Notes: generated by a model from the letters alone, not told the origin. A stretch of 39,112 nt of DNA from CAVDWX01 sp963612735 (GCA_963612735.1 CAVDWX010000078.1:1-39112); one strand, 5' to 3'; positions 23,802 through 32,246 are shown, numbered from the stretch's first letter. Program-made: numbers and translations.

Positions 23802-24401
23802 CTACATCCCTGTAATGTAAGCAATGTAAGCTTTTAAAATAAGAGATACTTTATCCTCTTTTAAATATGGGATAAGGACATTTTCATTGTTGAAATCGTA
23901 TGGAAATGTTCTCTCATTTAACCGAATTGGGACTTTACTTATAGGAATCATTCTTATTTTATCGATTGTTCTGATTTGACTGATTGATGCTTTATAACTC
24001 GATATATTGATATGACCTTCTAATAAGCCAATGGCTAATTCAAATGTCTTTAAACGGTCGCCTGGTTGTCCTTCTTTAAGCGGACACACAAGAACTTGTG
24101 GATTATAAATACTAGAATCCTTTAACACAACTCCATAATTAATGGAAGAAATTTCATTATTTGTATCTATTCCAAAATCAAATAGATAAACTTCCCCCTT
24201 TTTGATCTCGTAGCGTGTTTTAAAGCGTGTATGGAATTCCATATATTCTATTTCTCTTTTAATCCAATTAATTTCATCGACAGCTTCTTTTCTTTTTAAT
24301 AATCTTCTTGTGACAAATGTGCTGCTATTTTCTTCTGAAACGTTAAATTTAGGCTTTAAAAGTAGAGCCCCGCTATTTTGTAATTCAATTTGTTTTTCCA
24401 T
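23802..24401 (-). CDS. orphan MazF/PemK-fold protein with N-terminal extension
   Basis: Residues about 66-190 resemble the MazF/PemK endoribonuclease fold: KKGEVYLFDFG matches the first strand, YNPQVLVCPLK the third, and SQIRTIDKIRM the well-conserved QIRTIDKxRL motif. By eye, the catalytic Arg of the G-x-R-P-V loop aligns with Asn88 and the catalytic Thr with Lys109, so RNase activity may be lost. A 65-residue N-terminal extension, charged and helical (residues 31-62), is extra relative to MazF. No small antitoxin gene is adjacent. GGAGAT is the ribosome binding site and the gene has its own promoter. It lies downstream of the Crp-like regulator on the same strand. Function is unknown; a regulatory or binding role is possible. 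Confidence 0.75.
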   Translation of the reverse strand: MEKQIELQNSGALLLKPKFNVSEENSSTFVTRRLLKRKEAVDEINWIKREIEYMEFHTRFKTRYEIKKGEVYLFDFGIDTNNEISSINYGVVLKDSSIYNPQVLVCPLKEGQPGDRLKTFELAIGLLEGHINISSYKASISQIRTIDKIRMIPISKVPIRLNERTFPYDFNNENVLIPYLKEDKVSLILKAYIAYITGM

Positions 24402-24414
24402 AAATTATCTCCTC

Positions 24415-24442
24415 ATTATATAAATAAGAAGAAAAATGGCAA
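24415..24442 (-). promoter_or_regulatory. promoter of the MazF-like gene
   Basis: On the minus strand TTGCCA (24437-24442) and TATAAT (24415-24420) are 16 bases apart, a near-consensus sigma-A promoter in the gap between the regulator gene and the MazF-like gene. Confidence 0.6.
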
Positions 24443-24445
24443 AAA

Positions 24446-25033
24446 TTACGAAAAAAGTTTTATGGTCTTATCTATAACAATTATATTGTTATCTTTTTTT
24501 AATTTTGTTATGAGTCTAGATAAAGCTTCGCGAGAAACGTGAAGCGTTTTAGCTAATGTAGAGATACTTTTATAAGTGTAAACGTTATTATGTATGCTTA
24601 AAAAATAAAAGAAGCGATCTTCGATTGAATTAAATGACAATAATTTAATAGTTATATTTAATTTGATTGAAATATCTGATTGATAGCTAAGATAAGCTTC
24701 TAAGAAATTCTTATTATTCATCAATAATGTCATAAGTTTATCTTTATTGATGATGTAAATTAGACTATCTTTTGTAGCTAAAACATCACCTTTATAAAAC
24801 GGGTTTGTTGAAAAAATAAGATTGTTACCAAACATTCCACCACTATTTATTGAATTATATATTATTTCTTGCCCATTAGAACTATAACTAGCAATAATCA
24901 AATTACCACTATTAACAATTCCTATTTCGTGGCACTTTTCTCCTTCATAATAAAGCATTTCTCCTTTTTTAATATCTTTCTTTATAAAGAGATTTAATTC
25001 GTCAGTTGATAACGTTTGCAAAATATTTTTCAT
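24446..25033 (-). CDS. Crp/Fnr family transcriptional regulator
   Basis: The protein (195 residues from ATG 25033) has an N-terminal cyclic-nucleotide-binding-type beta-roll (ending about residue 110), a long dimer helix and a C-terminal winged helix-turn-helix. The recognition helix HVSREALSRLITKL keeps the Arg-Glu-x-x-x-Arg pattern that reads GTGA in E. coli CRP. There are no Cys residues arranged for an FNR cluster. I prefer ATG 25033 to 25054, because the longer form would put the first codons over a perfect TGTGA-N6-TCACA palindrome in the intergenic region. The ligand is unknown. It probably regulates itself and the divergent ABC genes. Confidence 0.88.
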   Translation of the reverse strand: MKNILQTLSTDELNLFIKKDIKKGEMLYYEGEKCHEIGIVNSGNLIIASYSSNGQEIIYNSINSGGMFGNNLIFSTNPFYKGDVLATKDSLIYIINKDKLMTLLMNNKNFLEAYLSYQSDISIKLNITIKLLSFNSIEDRFFYFLSIHNNVYTYKSISTLAKTLHVSREALSRLITKLKKDNNIIVIDKTIKLFS

Positions 25034-25035
25034 AA

Positions 25036-25051
25036 TGTGATTTAAATCACA
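25036..25051. promoter_or_regulatory. CRP-type operator
   Basis: TGTGATTTAAATCACA is a perfect palindrome with the exact CRP consensus halves TGTGA and TCACA around six bases. It lies three bases upstream of the regulator's ATG. On the plus strand a GATAAT/TAATAT -10 at 25072-25079 without a -35 puts its centre about 41 bases upstream of the expected start, the class II activator position. Confidence 0.75.
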
Positions 25052-25107
25052 CATATATCATAGCATATTAAGATAATATGTTCTAATAAAGAAGGAAAAT
25101 AAAATAT

Positions 25108-26040
25108 ATGAAAACATTCTTAAAACTAATTCCAACATTATTATTAATTGCCTCATGTCAAGGAAACGCTCCTGTTGATACATCTAATTTAAAGATTATA
25201 GCCCCTGTTGGAGCCCCGGCTTATGCTTTTTATAATTACGCTCAAGAAGAAAGATTTGAAACAAATGCGTTACCTAAAAACATTGTCGCTATGATGAGCA
25301 AAAATAGTGATAAAGATATTGTTGTCATCGATACCACTAGTGGAATTCAGGCAATAAATAATGGAGCTCCCTATAAATTAGCGGCCACAGTTACGTTTGG
25401 TAATTTTTATATTGCTGCGACTGGTAATGATGATGACGGAATCATGAATAAAGGAGATACTATTGTTTTATTTAATAAAGGTGGCATTCCTGATATTTTA
25501 TTCCACTATTTATATGGAAATGATTTTGACGAGAAAATCGAATATGTCGCTGCTGTTAATAACGCAGCTGCTTGTTTATCAGGCACTAACGTCGCAACCG
25601 GTAATAGAGTTGATTATGTTTTCTTAGCGGAACCAGTTCTCACTGTTCAATTAAAGACTTATCCTAACGCTAAGATATACGCCGATATTCAAGATGAGTT
25701 CAAGAAAAAATCGGATGGTAAAGAAATGATTCAAGCTTCCTTATTTATTAAAAATAGTGTTAATACTACCATTGCTAATCAATTTTTAAAAGAATTAGAG
25801 GCTAGTATCGAAGGTGCGATAACAGATTCAACTAAGATTAAAGAAGCCTTAGAAGGAATGAATGATGAAGAAATAAAGAATAAGATGGGTGCACCTCTTT
25901 CTATTGCTGTAGCGGTCACTAAAAAGAATAATGGATTAGGCCTTGGCTTTAAAAAAGCTCATGAAAATAAAACAAATATCGATAATTTTGTTAAACTATT
26001 TAATATAAATGAAACTAGTGAAGAAATTTATTTTAAATAA
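25108..26040 (+). CDS. ABC transporter substrate-binding lipoprotein
   Basis: The N terminus is a lipoprotein signal: a short Lys start, a hydrophobic stretch and lipobox IASC with Cys17. The mature part resembles the NMT1/SsuA-like periplasmic-binding proteins, with a conserved early APVGAPAYAF strand and the segment TTSGIQAINNGAPYKLAATVTFGNFYI. It partners with the SsuC-type permease that overlaps its 3' end. The ligand cannot be deduced; related systems carry sulfonates, nitrate, thiamine precursors or similar. AAGGA precedes the ATG by 12 bases. The CRP-type operator upstream suggests control by the divergent regulator. Confidence 0.82.
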   Translation: MKTFLKLIPTLLLIASCQGNAPVDTSNLKIIAPVGAPAYAFYNYAQEERFETNALPKNIVAMMSKNSDKDIVVIDTTSGIQAINNGAPYKLAATVTFGNFYIAATGNDDDGIMNKGDTIVLFNKGGIPDILFHYLYGNDFDEKIEYVAAVNNAAACLSGTNVATGNRVDYVFLAEPVLTVQLKTYPNAKIYADIQDEFKKKSDGKEMIQASLFIKNSVNTTIANQFLKELEASIEGAITDSTKIKEALEGMNDEEIKNKMGAPLSIAVAVTKKNNGLGLGFKKAHENKTNIDNFVKLFNINETSEEIYFK

Positions 26041-26788
26041 AATAAGCTTAACCATATTTGGTTTGATTCTATTTTTTCTCATTTGGGAAATCATCTCGCT
26101 ATCTAGTAAAAATGCGACCATGATATTTCCAGATCCTTTCGTTACTATCAAACAAGCATTTATTTATTTAGGCGAAAGCTATACTTATAAATGCATTTGG
26201 GGGACGCTTAAAAGAACATTAATTGGGTTTATAGTTTCTTTTGTATTTGCTTTAATTATTGGTGTTATTGTTGGTAACTTTACTCAGGCGAAATATATCT
26301 TTAATCCCACTGTTATTGCTTTAAAAACGATACCCACTGCTGCACTAGTATTTATATTCCTTGTCATCGGTGGTGCTAAAAATACACCAATATATATTGT
26401 TGCCCTTATTTCATTTCCTATCTTATTTGAATCAATCGTTGGTGGTTATTCCAATATTGATAAAGATATTAAAAATGTTTTAAAGGTTGATGGGGGTCGC
26501 TTTTTCTACGACAATATCAAAGTAAAATTACCTTTAGCGTTTCCTTATATCGCTGTTGGAATCGCTTCTTCATTTGCTTTATCTTTTAAAATTTCCATCA
26601 TGGCGGAAGTCATTGCCGGGAGCACATCTCCTGGCTTAGGTTCGGTAATAAAAGCCAATCAAAATAGCAATCCTTCAAATATGGTTCCAATATTTGCTTA
26701 TTCTTTTATTGCTATTATTATCGCTTCATTGACTTCTTTAATTGCTTATTTAGTAAAGAAGAAATTTCCTCAGTTCACTGGTAAATAA
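26009..26788 (+). CDS. ABC transporter permease, SsuC/BPD_transp_1 type
   Basis: The 259-residue protein has about six transmembrane segments and the permease fold of the nitrate/sulfonate/taurine importer family. The EAA-type loop, which docks on the ATPase, is seen at about residues 150-175 around NVLKVDGGRFFYDNIKVKLPLAFP. Its ATG lies inside the lipoprotein gene, overlapping it by 32 bases in another frame, so translation is coupled. No ATP-binding subunit gene is present downstream (deoB is convergent) or upstream. Either the ATPase is encoded elsewhere or is shared. The substrate is unknown. Confidence 0.85.
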   Translation: MKLVKKFILNKISLTIFGLILFFLIWEIISLSSKNATMIFPDPFVTIKQAFIYLGESYTYKCIWGTLKRTLIGFIVSFVFALIIGVIVGNFTQAKYIFNPTVIALKTIPTAALVFIFLVIGGAKNTPIYIVALISFPILFESIVGGYSNIDKDIKNVLKVDGGRFFYDNIKVKLPLAFPYIAVGIASSFALSFKISIMAEVIAGSTSPGLGSVIKANQNSNPSNMVPIFAYSFIAIIIASLTSLIAYLVKKKFPQFTGK

Positions 26789-26808
26789 AAAGCCACCTAA
26801 GTGGCCTT
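26789..26808 (-). terminator. terminator of deoB, perhaps shared with the convergent permease
   Basis: On the minus strand a stem of about eight pairs around GCCAC/GTGGC with a four-base TTAG loop runs into TTTTTATTT. It lies three bases after the deoB stop and directly after the permease stop on the other strand. Confidence 0.75.
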
Positions 26809-26810
26809 GA

Positions 26811-28016
26811 TTATCTATTAGTTGATAACAATTCTTCAATTGGTGTCCCAATGAGATTGTTCGGTTTTACTAAATTGAAGTTTTTTAAAATTGTTGCGCC
26901 GATATCGGCAAATGAAGCTCTTTCTTCTAAATAAGTACCATGATTAATTGATTTAGAATACATGATTAATGGGACTTTTTCGCGAGTATGATCAGTTCCA
27001 CTCCAAGTTGGATCGTTACCGTGGTCAGCAGTAATAATTAATAAATCTTTTTCATCAAGATAAGGAAGCAATTCTTCAACACGTTTATCAAATCTTTCGA
27101 TGCATTCACCATATCCTAAAGGGTTGCGTCTATGTCCATATTCGCTATCAAATTCCACTAAGTTGACAAAACATATGCCTTTGAAGTGATGATTTTTTGC
27201 TTCGTTTATGGTTTTATCCATTCCGTCTTCATTAGAAATAGTTTTTTGAGTGTTAACTACTCCATATCCATCAAATATATCGCTAATTTTACCAATACAG
27301 CTCACCATGTAGCCATTATCTTGCAATACATTCATCGCTGTTGGTATGGTTGGCTTGAGCGCCAAATCGTGGCGATTTGGAGTTCTTTTAAAATTAGTGG
27401 GGTCTGTTCCAACGTATGGTCGAGCTATAACTCTTCCCACCATCCATTCTGGTTTCATACATATTTCTCGAGCAATTTCACAGCATCGATATAATTCTTT
27501 AACACCGGTAACTTCTTCATGAGCGGCAATTTGAAGAACAGAGTCTGCTGAAGTATAAACGATTAAAGAATTTTCTTGCATTTGCTCTAATCCTAATTGC
27601 TTGATGATTTCAGTTCCAGAAGCAGCACAGTTACCAATCACTTTATGCCCTGTTCTTTTTTCTAATTCATCAATGAGTTCTTTTGGAAAACCGGTATCGG
27701 TGAATGTTTTAAATGGATGAGCGGTATAAACTCCCATCATTTCCCAGTGACCAGTCATCGTATCTTTACCGTTACTTTCTTCTCGACTGCGAGCGACATA
27801 AGAATGAGGATGACTTATTTTAGAAGTACCAATGATTGGCGCTAAATCGCCGATGCCTAATGAATTTAGAGTGGGGATATTTAACCCGTTTGGCATTTTT
27901 TCAGAAATATGAACTAAAGTATTGCTACCTTCATCACCAAATTTTGCGGCATCTGGTTCGTAACCAATCCCAACCGAGTCAGCAACAATAACAAATATAC
28001 GATTGTAAATAGACAT
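26811..28016 (-). CDS. deoB: phosphopentomutase
   Basis: DeoB interconverts ribose-1-phosphate (or deoxyribose-1-phosphate) and the 5-phosphate in nucleoside salvage. It belongs to the alkaline phosphatase superfamily: DSVGIG near residue 13 gives a first metal ligand, TMTGHWEMMG supplies the catalytic Thr, and TADHGNDPTWSGTDHTRE the later metal ligands. The length of 401 residues is close to the usual 390-400. AGGAG lies 8 bases upstream of the ATG. It follows xerD by 33 bases on the same strand and ends at a strong terminator. It fits with cytidine deaminase (cdd) elsewhere in the window as nucleoside salvage. Confidence 0.96.
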   Translation of the reverse strand: MSIYNRIFVIVADSVGIGYEPDAAKFGDEGSNTLVHISEKMPNGLNIPTLNSLGIGDLAPIIGTSKISHPHSYVARSREESNGKDTMTGHWEMMGVYTAHPFKTFTDTGFPKELIDELEKRTGHKVIGNCAASGTEIIKQLGLEQMQENSLIVYTSADSVLQIAAHEEVTGVKELYRCCEIAREICMKPEWMVGRVIARPYVGTDPTNFKRTPNRHDLALKPTIPTAMNVLQDNGYMVSCIGKISDIFDGYGVVNTQKTISNEDGMDKTINEAKNHHFKGICFVNLVEFDSEYGHRRNPLGYGECIERFDKRVEELLPYLDEKDLLIITADHGNDPTWSGTDHTREKVPLIMYSKSINHGTYLEERASFADIGATILKNFNLVKPNNLIGTPIEELLSTNR

Positions 28017-28049
28017 AATAAGTTAACTCCTAACGCTATGAATTTTACT

Positions 28050-28943
28050 CTATTTTTGCTTCATATACAAATCATAAGCACTGAGAATTCTCTTGCTTGA
28101 GACATGGGTATAAATTTGAGTTGTGGCGATATTTGTATGGCCAAGCATTTCTTGCACAGCTTTTAATTCAGCGCCATTTTCGAGTAAGTGAGTGGCAAAA
28201 CAGTGACGAAGAGTATGAGGAGAAATATTTTCTTTAATTCCGACTTGCTCGGCATATTTTTTAACTTGTTTAAAGAAATAGACGCGAGATAAAGGCTTGC
28301 CGTATTTAGATAAGAATAAATACTTAGATTTATTACCTGGATTATCTTTCCTCACCTCTTTTAAATATTTTTTAATGTAATCTAAGGCGAAATCTCCAAG
28401 TGGGACAGTTCTTTCTTTAGCGCCTTTTCCAAAAATTGTAACTATACCTTTTTCTAAATCCACTCGTCCTTTTTCTAGATTTAATAGTTCTGAAACTCGT
28501 AAGCCGCTGGCGTACATTGTCTCTAACATAGCCCTATCTCTAATTCCATCTTTCTTTTTCATATTTGGAGCATTTAAAAGGAGTTCGACTTCTTCTAAAG
28601 ATAAACAAGTTGGTAAACGTTTTTCCTTTTTCGGAGGCTCGATATCTGGAATTTCTTCATTTAGATATCCTTCCTTTTCCAAAAAGAGGAAAAAACTTCT
28701 TGTCGAAGATAATCTTCTCAAAGCTGTTGAAACGCTTTTTTGCTCTGATAATTCGTAGCGGAGAAATTCTAATAAGTCAACCCCTAATATATCTGAGACA
28801 TAAGTTCTTTCTAACTTTGATTTTTTATAAAAATTCATCAACTGTTTAATGTCATCTAAATATGAAGATACTGTTTGTTTTGATAAGCCTTTTTCAGCAT
28901 AGCAATATTGGCTAAATAAATCGATAGCGTCAATTATTTCCAT
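28050..28943 (-). CDS. xerD: tyrosine recombinase XerD-like
   Basis: The 297-residue protein is a XerC/XerD-type tyrosine recombinase that resolves chromosome dimers at dif. It has an N-terminal SAM-like core-binding domain (residues about 1-90) and a catalytic domain with Arg in YASGLRVSEL, HTLRH, the later His in LGHTNIATTQ and the nucleophile Tyr in IYTH. I call it XerD by similarity of its length and of its sequence to that group; XerC cannot be excluded. AAGGA lies upstream of the ATG. It is one base from the dinB stop, and dinB-xerD-deoB form one probable operon. Confidence 0.9.
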   Translation of the reverse strand: MEIIDAIDLFSQYCYAEKGLSKQTVSSYLDDIKQLMNFYKKSKLERTYVSDILGVDLLEFLRYELSEQKSVSTALRRLSSTRSFFLFLEKEGYLNEEIPDIEPPKKEKRLPTCLSLEEVELLLNAPNMKKKDGIRDRAMLETMYASGLRVSELLNLEKGRVDLEKGIVTIFGKGAKERTVPLGDFALDYIKKYLKEVRKDNPGNKSKYLFLSKYGKPLSRVYFFKQVKKYAEQVGIKENISPHTLRHCFATHLLENGAELKAVQEMLGHTNIATTQIYTHVSSKRILSAYDLYMKQK

Positions 28944-28944
28944 A

Positions 28945-30126
28945 TCATTTCTGTCCTTTTACTTCGCTTGCTCTTATTAATAATGGTTTTTTCAATTTTC
29001 GATTCAGTTCATTTATTAATAACTTAGTTGCACTTTCTTCTTCATGCTGTTCATAATCAAATAGTGTCATTTGTATGACTATGTCTTGTGGATTGATGAG
29101 ATTTTGTAATGTCACGCCGATGGCTCTTATAATCATATCAGCGCAATTATCTTCATATAGTTTCATCGCTACCATAAATATTTCATCGAAATCATTTGTC
29201 GCTTTCGATATCGTTTTTGACTTATTGTGAGCCTTATAAAAAGTATCTTTTACCATGATTTGAATAGTTGAGCCCTTTTTTCTTTCCTTAATAGCTCTAG
29301 AAGACACTTCTTTACAAAGCATTTCAAAAGTAGAACGAATGATTTCTTCATTATTTGTATCTTCCATTAAAGTTGTAGAATTGCCGATCGATTTAGCGTC
29401 TTCAGGTACAACTTCTACTTCATCACTCCCGTAACCTTGTATCCAACTTTTTAAGACGTAATAGAATTTTCCTAATATATTCATCGTTTCTCTATCATCG
29501 ACTTTACATTTATTAATGAAATCTTGGATGGTATTAATTCCGATGTTTTCAAGTCGAGGAGCGGTTTTCTTACCGATTCCATACATATCCCCGATTGAAA
29601 GAGGGCCTAATATTTTAGAGATGTCTTTTTTGCGTATAATTGTTAATCCCATTGGCTTTTGATAATCGCTGCCCATCTTTGCTAAAAACTTAGTTGGACC
29701 CACTCCTATCGAACATTTTAGTTTAGTTAATTTAAATAATTCGTTTTGAATAGAACGGAAATATTGATTTACATCGCTGACTTTTTTAATTTGTTCAGTA
29801 AAATCGGCATATACTTCATCAATAGAAGCGACTTCGATGATTTTAGTATATCTTTTAATGAATTCGATAAATTCATGACTCTTAGTGTAATAAAAAGAAA
29901 AATCGACGGGTTTAATGATGAGGTTTGGACATAAATCTTTAGCCTTATTCATGGGCATACCGCTTTTGACGCCGTACTTTCTTGCTTCATAAGAACAAGT
30001 AGAAACTATTCCCGCTCGTCCTTCATGGCCTACCGCTACCGCTTTATTTACCAATGAAGGATCTTTTATTTCTTCACACCTAACAAAGAATGCGTTTAAA
30101 TCGATATGTACAATAACTTTTGACAT
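28945..30126 (-). CDS. dinB: DNA polymerase IV (Y family)
   Basis: DinB is a low-fidelity polymerase for translesion synthesis. The palm motif is HIDLNAFFVRCE at the N terminus, the catalytic ASIDEVYADFTE motif at about residues 101-112 (the DE pair is intact, next residue Val rather than the common Ala), the helix-hairpin-helix thumb IGDMYGIGKKTA, and a little-finger domain after residue 240. The length of 393 is in the normal range. No beta-clamp motif QxxLF-like other than QMTLFDY near residue 357 is needed; that sequence is probably the clamp-binding motif. The gene ends with TGA. It is separated from dxs by 42 bases without a terminator. Confidence 0.95.
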   Translation of the reverse strand: MSKVIVHIDLNAFFVRCEEIKDPSLVNKAVAVGHEGRAGIVSTCSYEARKYGVKSGMPMNKAKDLCPNLIIKPVDFSFYYTKSHEFIEFIKRYTKIIEVASIDEVYADFTEQIKKVSDVNQYFRSIQNELFKLTKLKCSIGVGPTKFLAKMGSDYQKPMGLTIIRKKDISKILGPLSIGDMYGIGKKTAPRLENIGINTIQDFINKCKVDDRETMNILGKFYYVLKSWIQGYGSDEVEVVPEDAKSIGNSTTLMEDTNNEEIIRSTFEMLCKEVSSRAIKERKKGSTIQIMVKDTFYKAHNKSKTISKATNDFDEIFMVAMKLYEDNCADMIIRAIGVTLQNLINPQDIVIQMTLFDYEQHEEESATKLLINELNRKLKKPLLIRASEVKGQK

Positions 30127-30168
30127 ATCTACATTTTATTACAGTCCTTAGATTATGTTAACCAGATA

Positions 30169-32022
30169 TTAAGAAAGCAAATCGATTAGATTGTTAATAG
30201 ATAAACCGAGTTCTTCGATTTGTTCTTTAATTGTCGCTTGTTTAATGACTTGAGATGGAATTGCTTTAATTTTAATATCGCCTTTATAATTTAAAGAAAT
30301 TAATTTACTCGTTAAATAAGAAGCAAATCCTTCTTCAGTGCCATAAATATCATATATGAATATTTGTTCATATGTTAATAATTCCATAATCATTTCTTCA
30401 TCCATTGGCTTTTGATAAATGGCATTAATTAAGGTCACGTTTTTATTTAATTCTATTAATTTCTTTTTTAGTTCAATGGTTACTGGTCCAACTGAAACGA
30501 TCGCGGTTTTATCACCCTTTATTTCTTTAAGCCATTTTCCATACGTTAATGGAACTATGTTTTGTGGCGTAATAGAAACAAATTCACGCGGATATCGAAT
30601 AAAAAATGGTCCGTGTCCATTTAAAGAATCTTGCATTAAATAAAATGCTTCCTCTTTTCTTGAAGCCATACAAACTGTCGTATTTGGCATCCCAATTAAA
30701 AATTCTTCATCGAATATTCCTTGATGAGTTTCACCATCATTTCCCACTAAACCGGCTCGATCAATTAAGAATGTTACATTCAAATTCATTCTGGCAATAT
30801 CATGATTAATTTGGTCATATGCACGTTGCAAAAATGTCGAATACATTGAAATAATAGGATGATATGACGAAACCGCTAATCCGCTTGACATGGTAACCGC
30901 ATGTTCTTCAGCTATTCCAACATCTAAAGTTCTTCTTGGGAATTCTTTAAAGACTGGATTCATATATGAACCAAATCCGGTAGCGGCCACTAATGTCATG
31001 ATTTTATCATCACATCTCATTGCTTTTAAAACTTCTAAAGAGTATATTTCAGACCAGGAAATTAGATTATTACTAGCGTTATTTATAATTCCATTGTCTT
31101 TATCAAATCCAGATATTCCGTGCCAAAACCCTCTTTCATCTTCTTCGGCTGGGGTATAGCCTTTCCCTTTAACGGTCTTTATATATACGATTGTGGATTT
31201 ATCGTTTTTCTTAGCCCTTAGCATGGCTTTTTCAACAGCTTTAATGTCATGTCCATCAACTGGGCCAATGACTGAATAATCTAAAAAATCAAAGATTGTA
31301 ACTTTAATTAAAACCCGTTTAAACCAATTCTTAATTTTAACTGTTCCGTCATATATCTTTTTACCAACGCCTGTCTTATACATGATTTTCTTATAGAAAT
31401 TTTTACTTTTTCTATAGAAAGATGAGGTAGAAAATTTACGGAACAATCGAGCGATTCCACCTACTGAAGGTGATATTGACATCTCGTTATCGTTAACAAC
31501 AATAATGATTTTGTGCTTTAAAGAACAATTGAAATTAATAGCCTCCATTGATAATCCATTCACTAACGAGGCGTCGCCAATAAAAGCCACTATCTCATAT
31601 TTTTCGTTATTTAAATCTCGAGCAATTGCCATTCCTTCAGCGGCACTTATGCTTGTTGATGAATGACCGGCTTCATAATGATCATATTCAGATTCATCCA
31701 TTTTTTGAAAGCCGCTTGGACCATTCTTGCATCTTAAATTTTCTAGACTGCGTCCAGTTAAAATCTTATATGTATAGCATTGATGGCCAACGTCAAAGAT
31801 GATTTTATCTTTACTGAAATCTAAAGCTTTACAAATACCAATTGTGGCTTCAACTACTCCTAAATTAGAAGAAAGGTGTCCACCATATTTTGAAGTGATA
31901 TCTAAAATATAAGAACGGATATCGTTGCTTAATACGTTTAAGGAAGAATAACTCATCTTTTTTAAAAACGAGGGATCTTTTATTTTATGTAAATCTATGT
32001 GCTCTAATGGTTCCTTTTTCAT
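30169..32022 (-). CDS. dxs: 1-deoxy-D-xylulose-5-phosphate synthase
   Basis: Dxs condenses pyruvate and glyceraldehyde-3-phosphate in the first step of the MEP pathway, using thiamine diphosphate. The N-terminal domain shows FDVGHQCYTYKILTGR and the ThDP-binding GDASLVNG-EA-N region (here GDASLVNGLSMEA), and the middle domain GLAVSSYHPI and DRAGLVGNDGETHQG. Length 617 is typical. The ATG has no ribosome binding site: it follows the phased TAGTA repeat directly. It is 25 bases downstream of xseB, so it is probably co-transcribed with xseA-xseB. Together with ispG and ispH in this window it shows a complete start and end of the MEP route. Confidence 0.96.
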   Translation of the reverse strand: MKKEPLEHIDLHKIKDPSFLKKMSYSSLNVLSNDIRSYILDITSKYGGHLSSNLGVVEATIGICKALDFSKDKIIFDVGHQCYTYKILTGRSLENLRCKNGPSGFQKMDESEYDHYEAGHSSTSISAAEGMAIARDLNNEKYEIVAFIGDASLVNGLSMEAINFNCSLKHKIIIVVNDNEMSISPSVGGIARLFRKFSTSSFYRKSKNFYKKIMYKTGVGKKIYDGTVKIKNWFKRVLIKVTIFDFLDYSVIGPVDGHDIKAVEKAMLRAKKNDKSTIVYIKTVKGKGYTPAEEDERGFWHGISGFDKDNGIINNASNNLISWSEIYSLEVLKAMRCDDKIMTLVAATGFGSYMNPVFKEFPRRTLDVGIAEEHAVTMSSGLAVSSYHPIISMYSTFLQRAYDQINHDIARMNLNVTFLIDRAGLVGNDGETHQGIFDEEFLIGMPNTTVCMASRKEEAFYLMQDSLNGHGPFFIRYPREFVSITPQNIVPLTYGKWLKEIKGDKTAIVSVGPVTIELKKKLIELNKNVTLINAIYQKPMDEEMIMELLTYEQIFIYDIYGTEEGFASYLTSKLISLNYKGDIKIKAIPSQVIKQATIKEQIEELGLSINNLIDLLS

Positions 32023-32023
32023 A

Positions 32024-32050
32024 TACTAAATATCTACTAAAAATATACTA
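32024..32050 (-). repeat. 11-bp-phased TAGTA triplet, locus 6
   Basis: On the minus strand TAGTA starts at 32050, 32039 and 32028, exactly 11 bases apart. The first copy contains the xseB stop codon and the last one ends two bases before the dxs ATG. Confidence 0.7.
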
Positions 32051-32242
32051 ATCTTTTGTATTAATCACCTTTTCTATTTTTTCTTCAGCGCTGTTTAAGA
32101 CTTTTTCTAATTTAGAGATTAAGGCTTTTCCTTCTTCATATAATTTAAGACTTTCATCTAAAGATAAATTATCATCTTCTAATGAAGAGACGATTTCATT
32201 TAATTTATTTAAATCTTTTTCAAAATCAATTTTCTTTTCCAT
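32048..32242 (-). CDS. xseB: exodeoxyribonuclease VII small subunit
   Basis: XseB is the small helical subunit of exonuclease VII, which degrades single-stranded DNA. The 64-residue sequence has the family pattern IDFEKDLNKLNEIVSSLE, LSLDESLKLYEEG and a final coiled helix. I start at the ATG at 32242 because AGGAGA lies 9 bases upstream; the in-frame TTG at 32266 would put that site inside the gene. It begins five bases after the xseA stop (two genes in the usual order). The stop codon TAG belongs to the phased TAGTA repeat. Confidence 0.93.
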   Translation of the reverse strand: MEKKIDFEKDLNKLNEIVSSLEDDNLSLDESLKLYEEGKALISKLEKVLNSAEEKIEKVINTKD

Positions 32243-32246
32243 TCTT

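Noticed and set aside
25034..25054. Longer start for the Crp-like regulator
   Set aside because: It would place the palindromic operator inside the coding region; ATG 25033 begins the usual helix.
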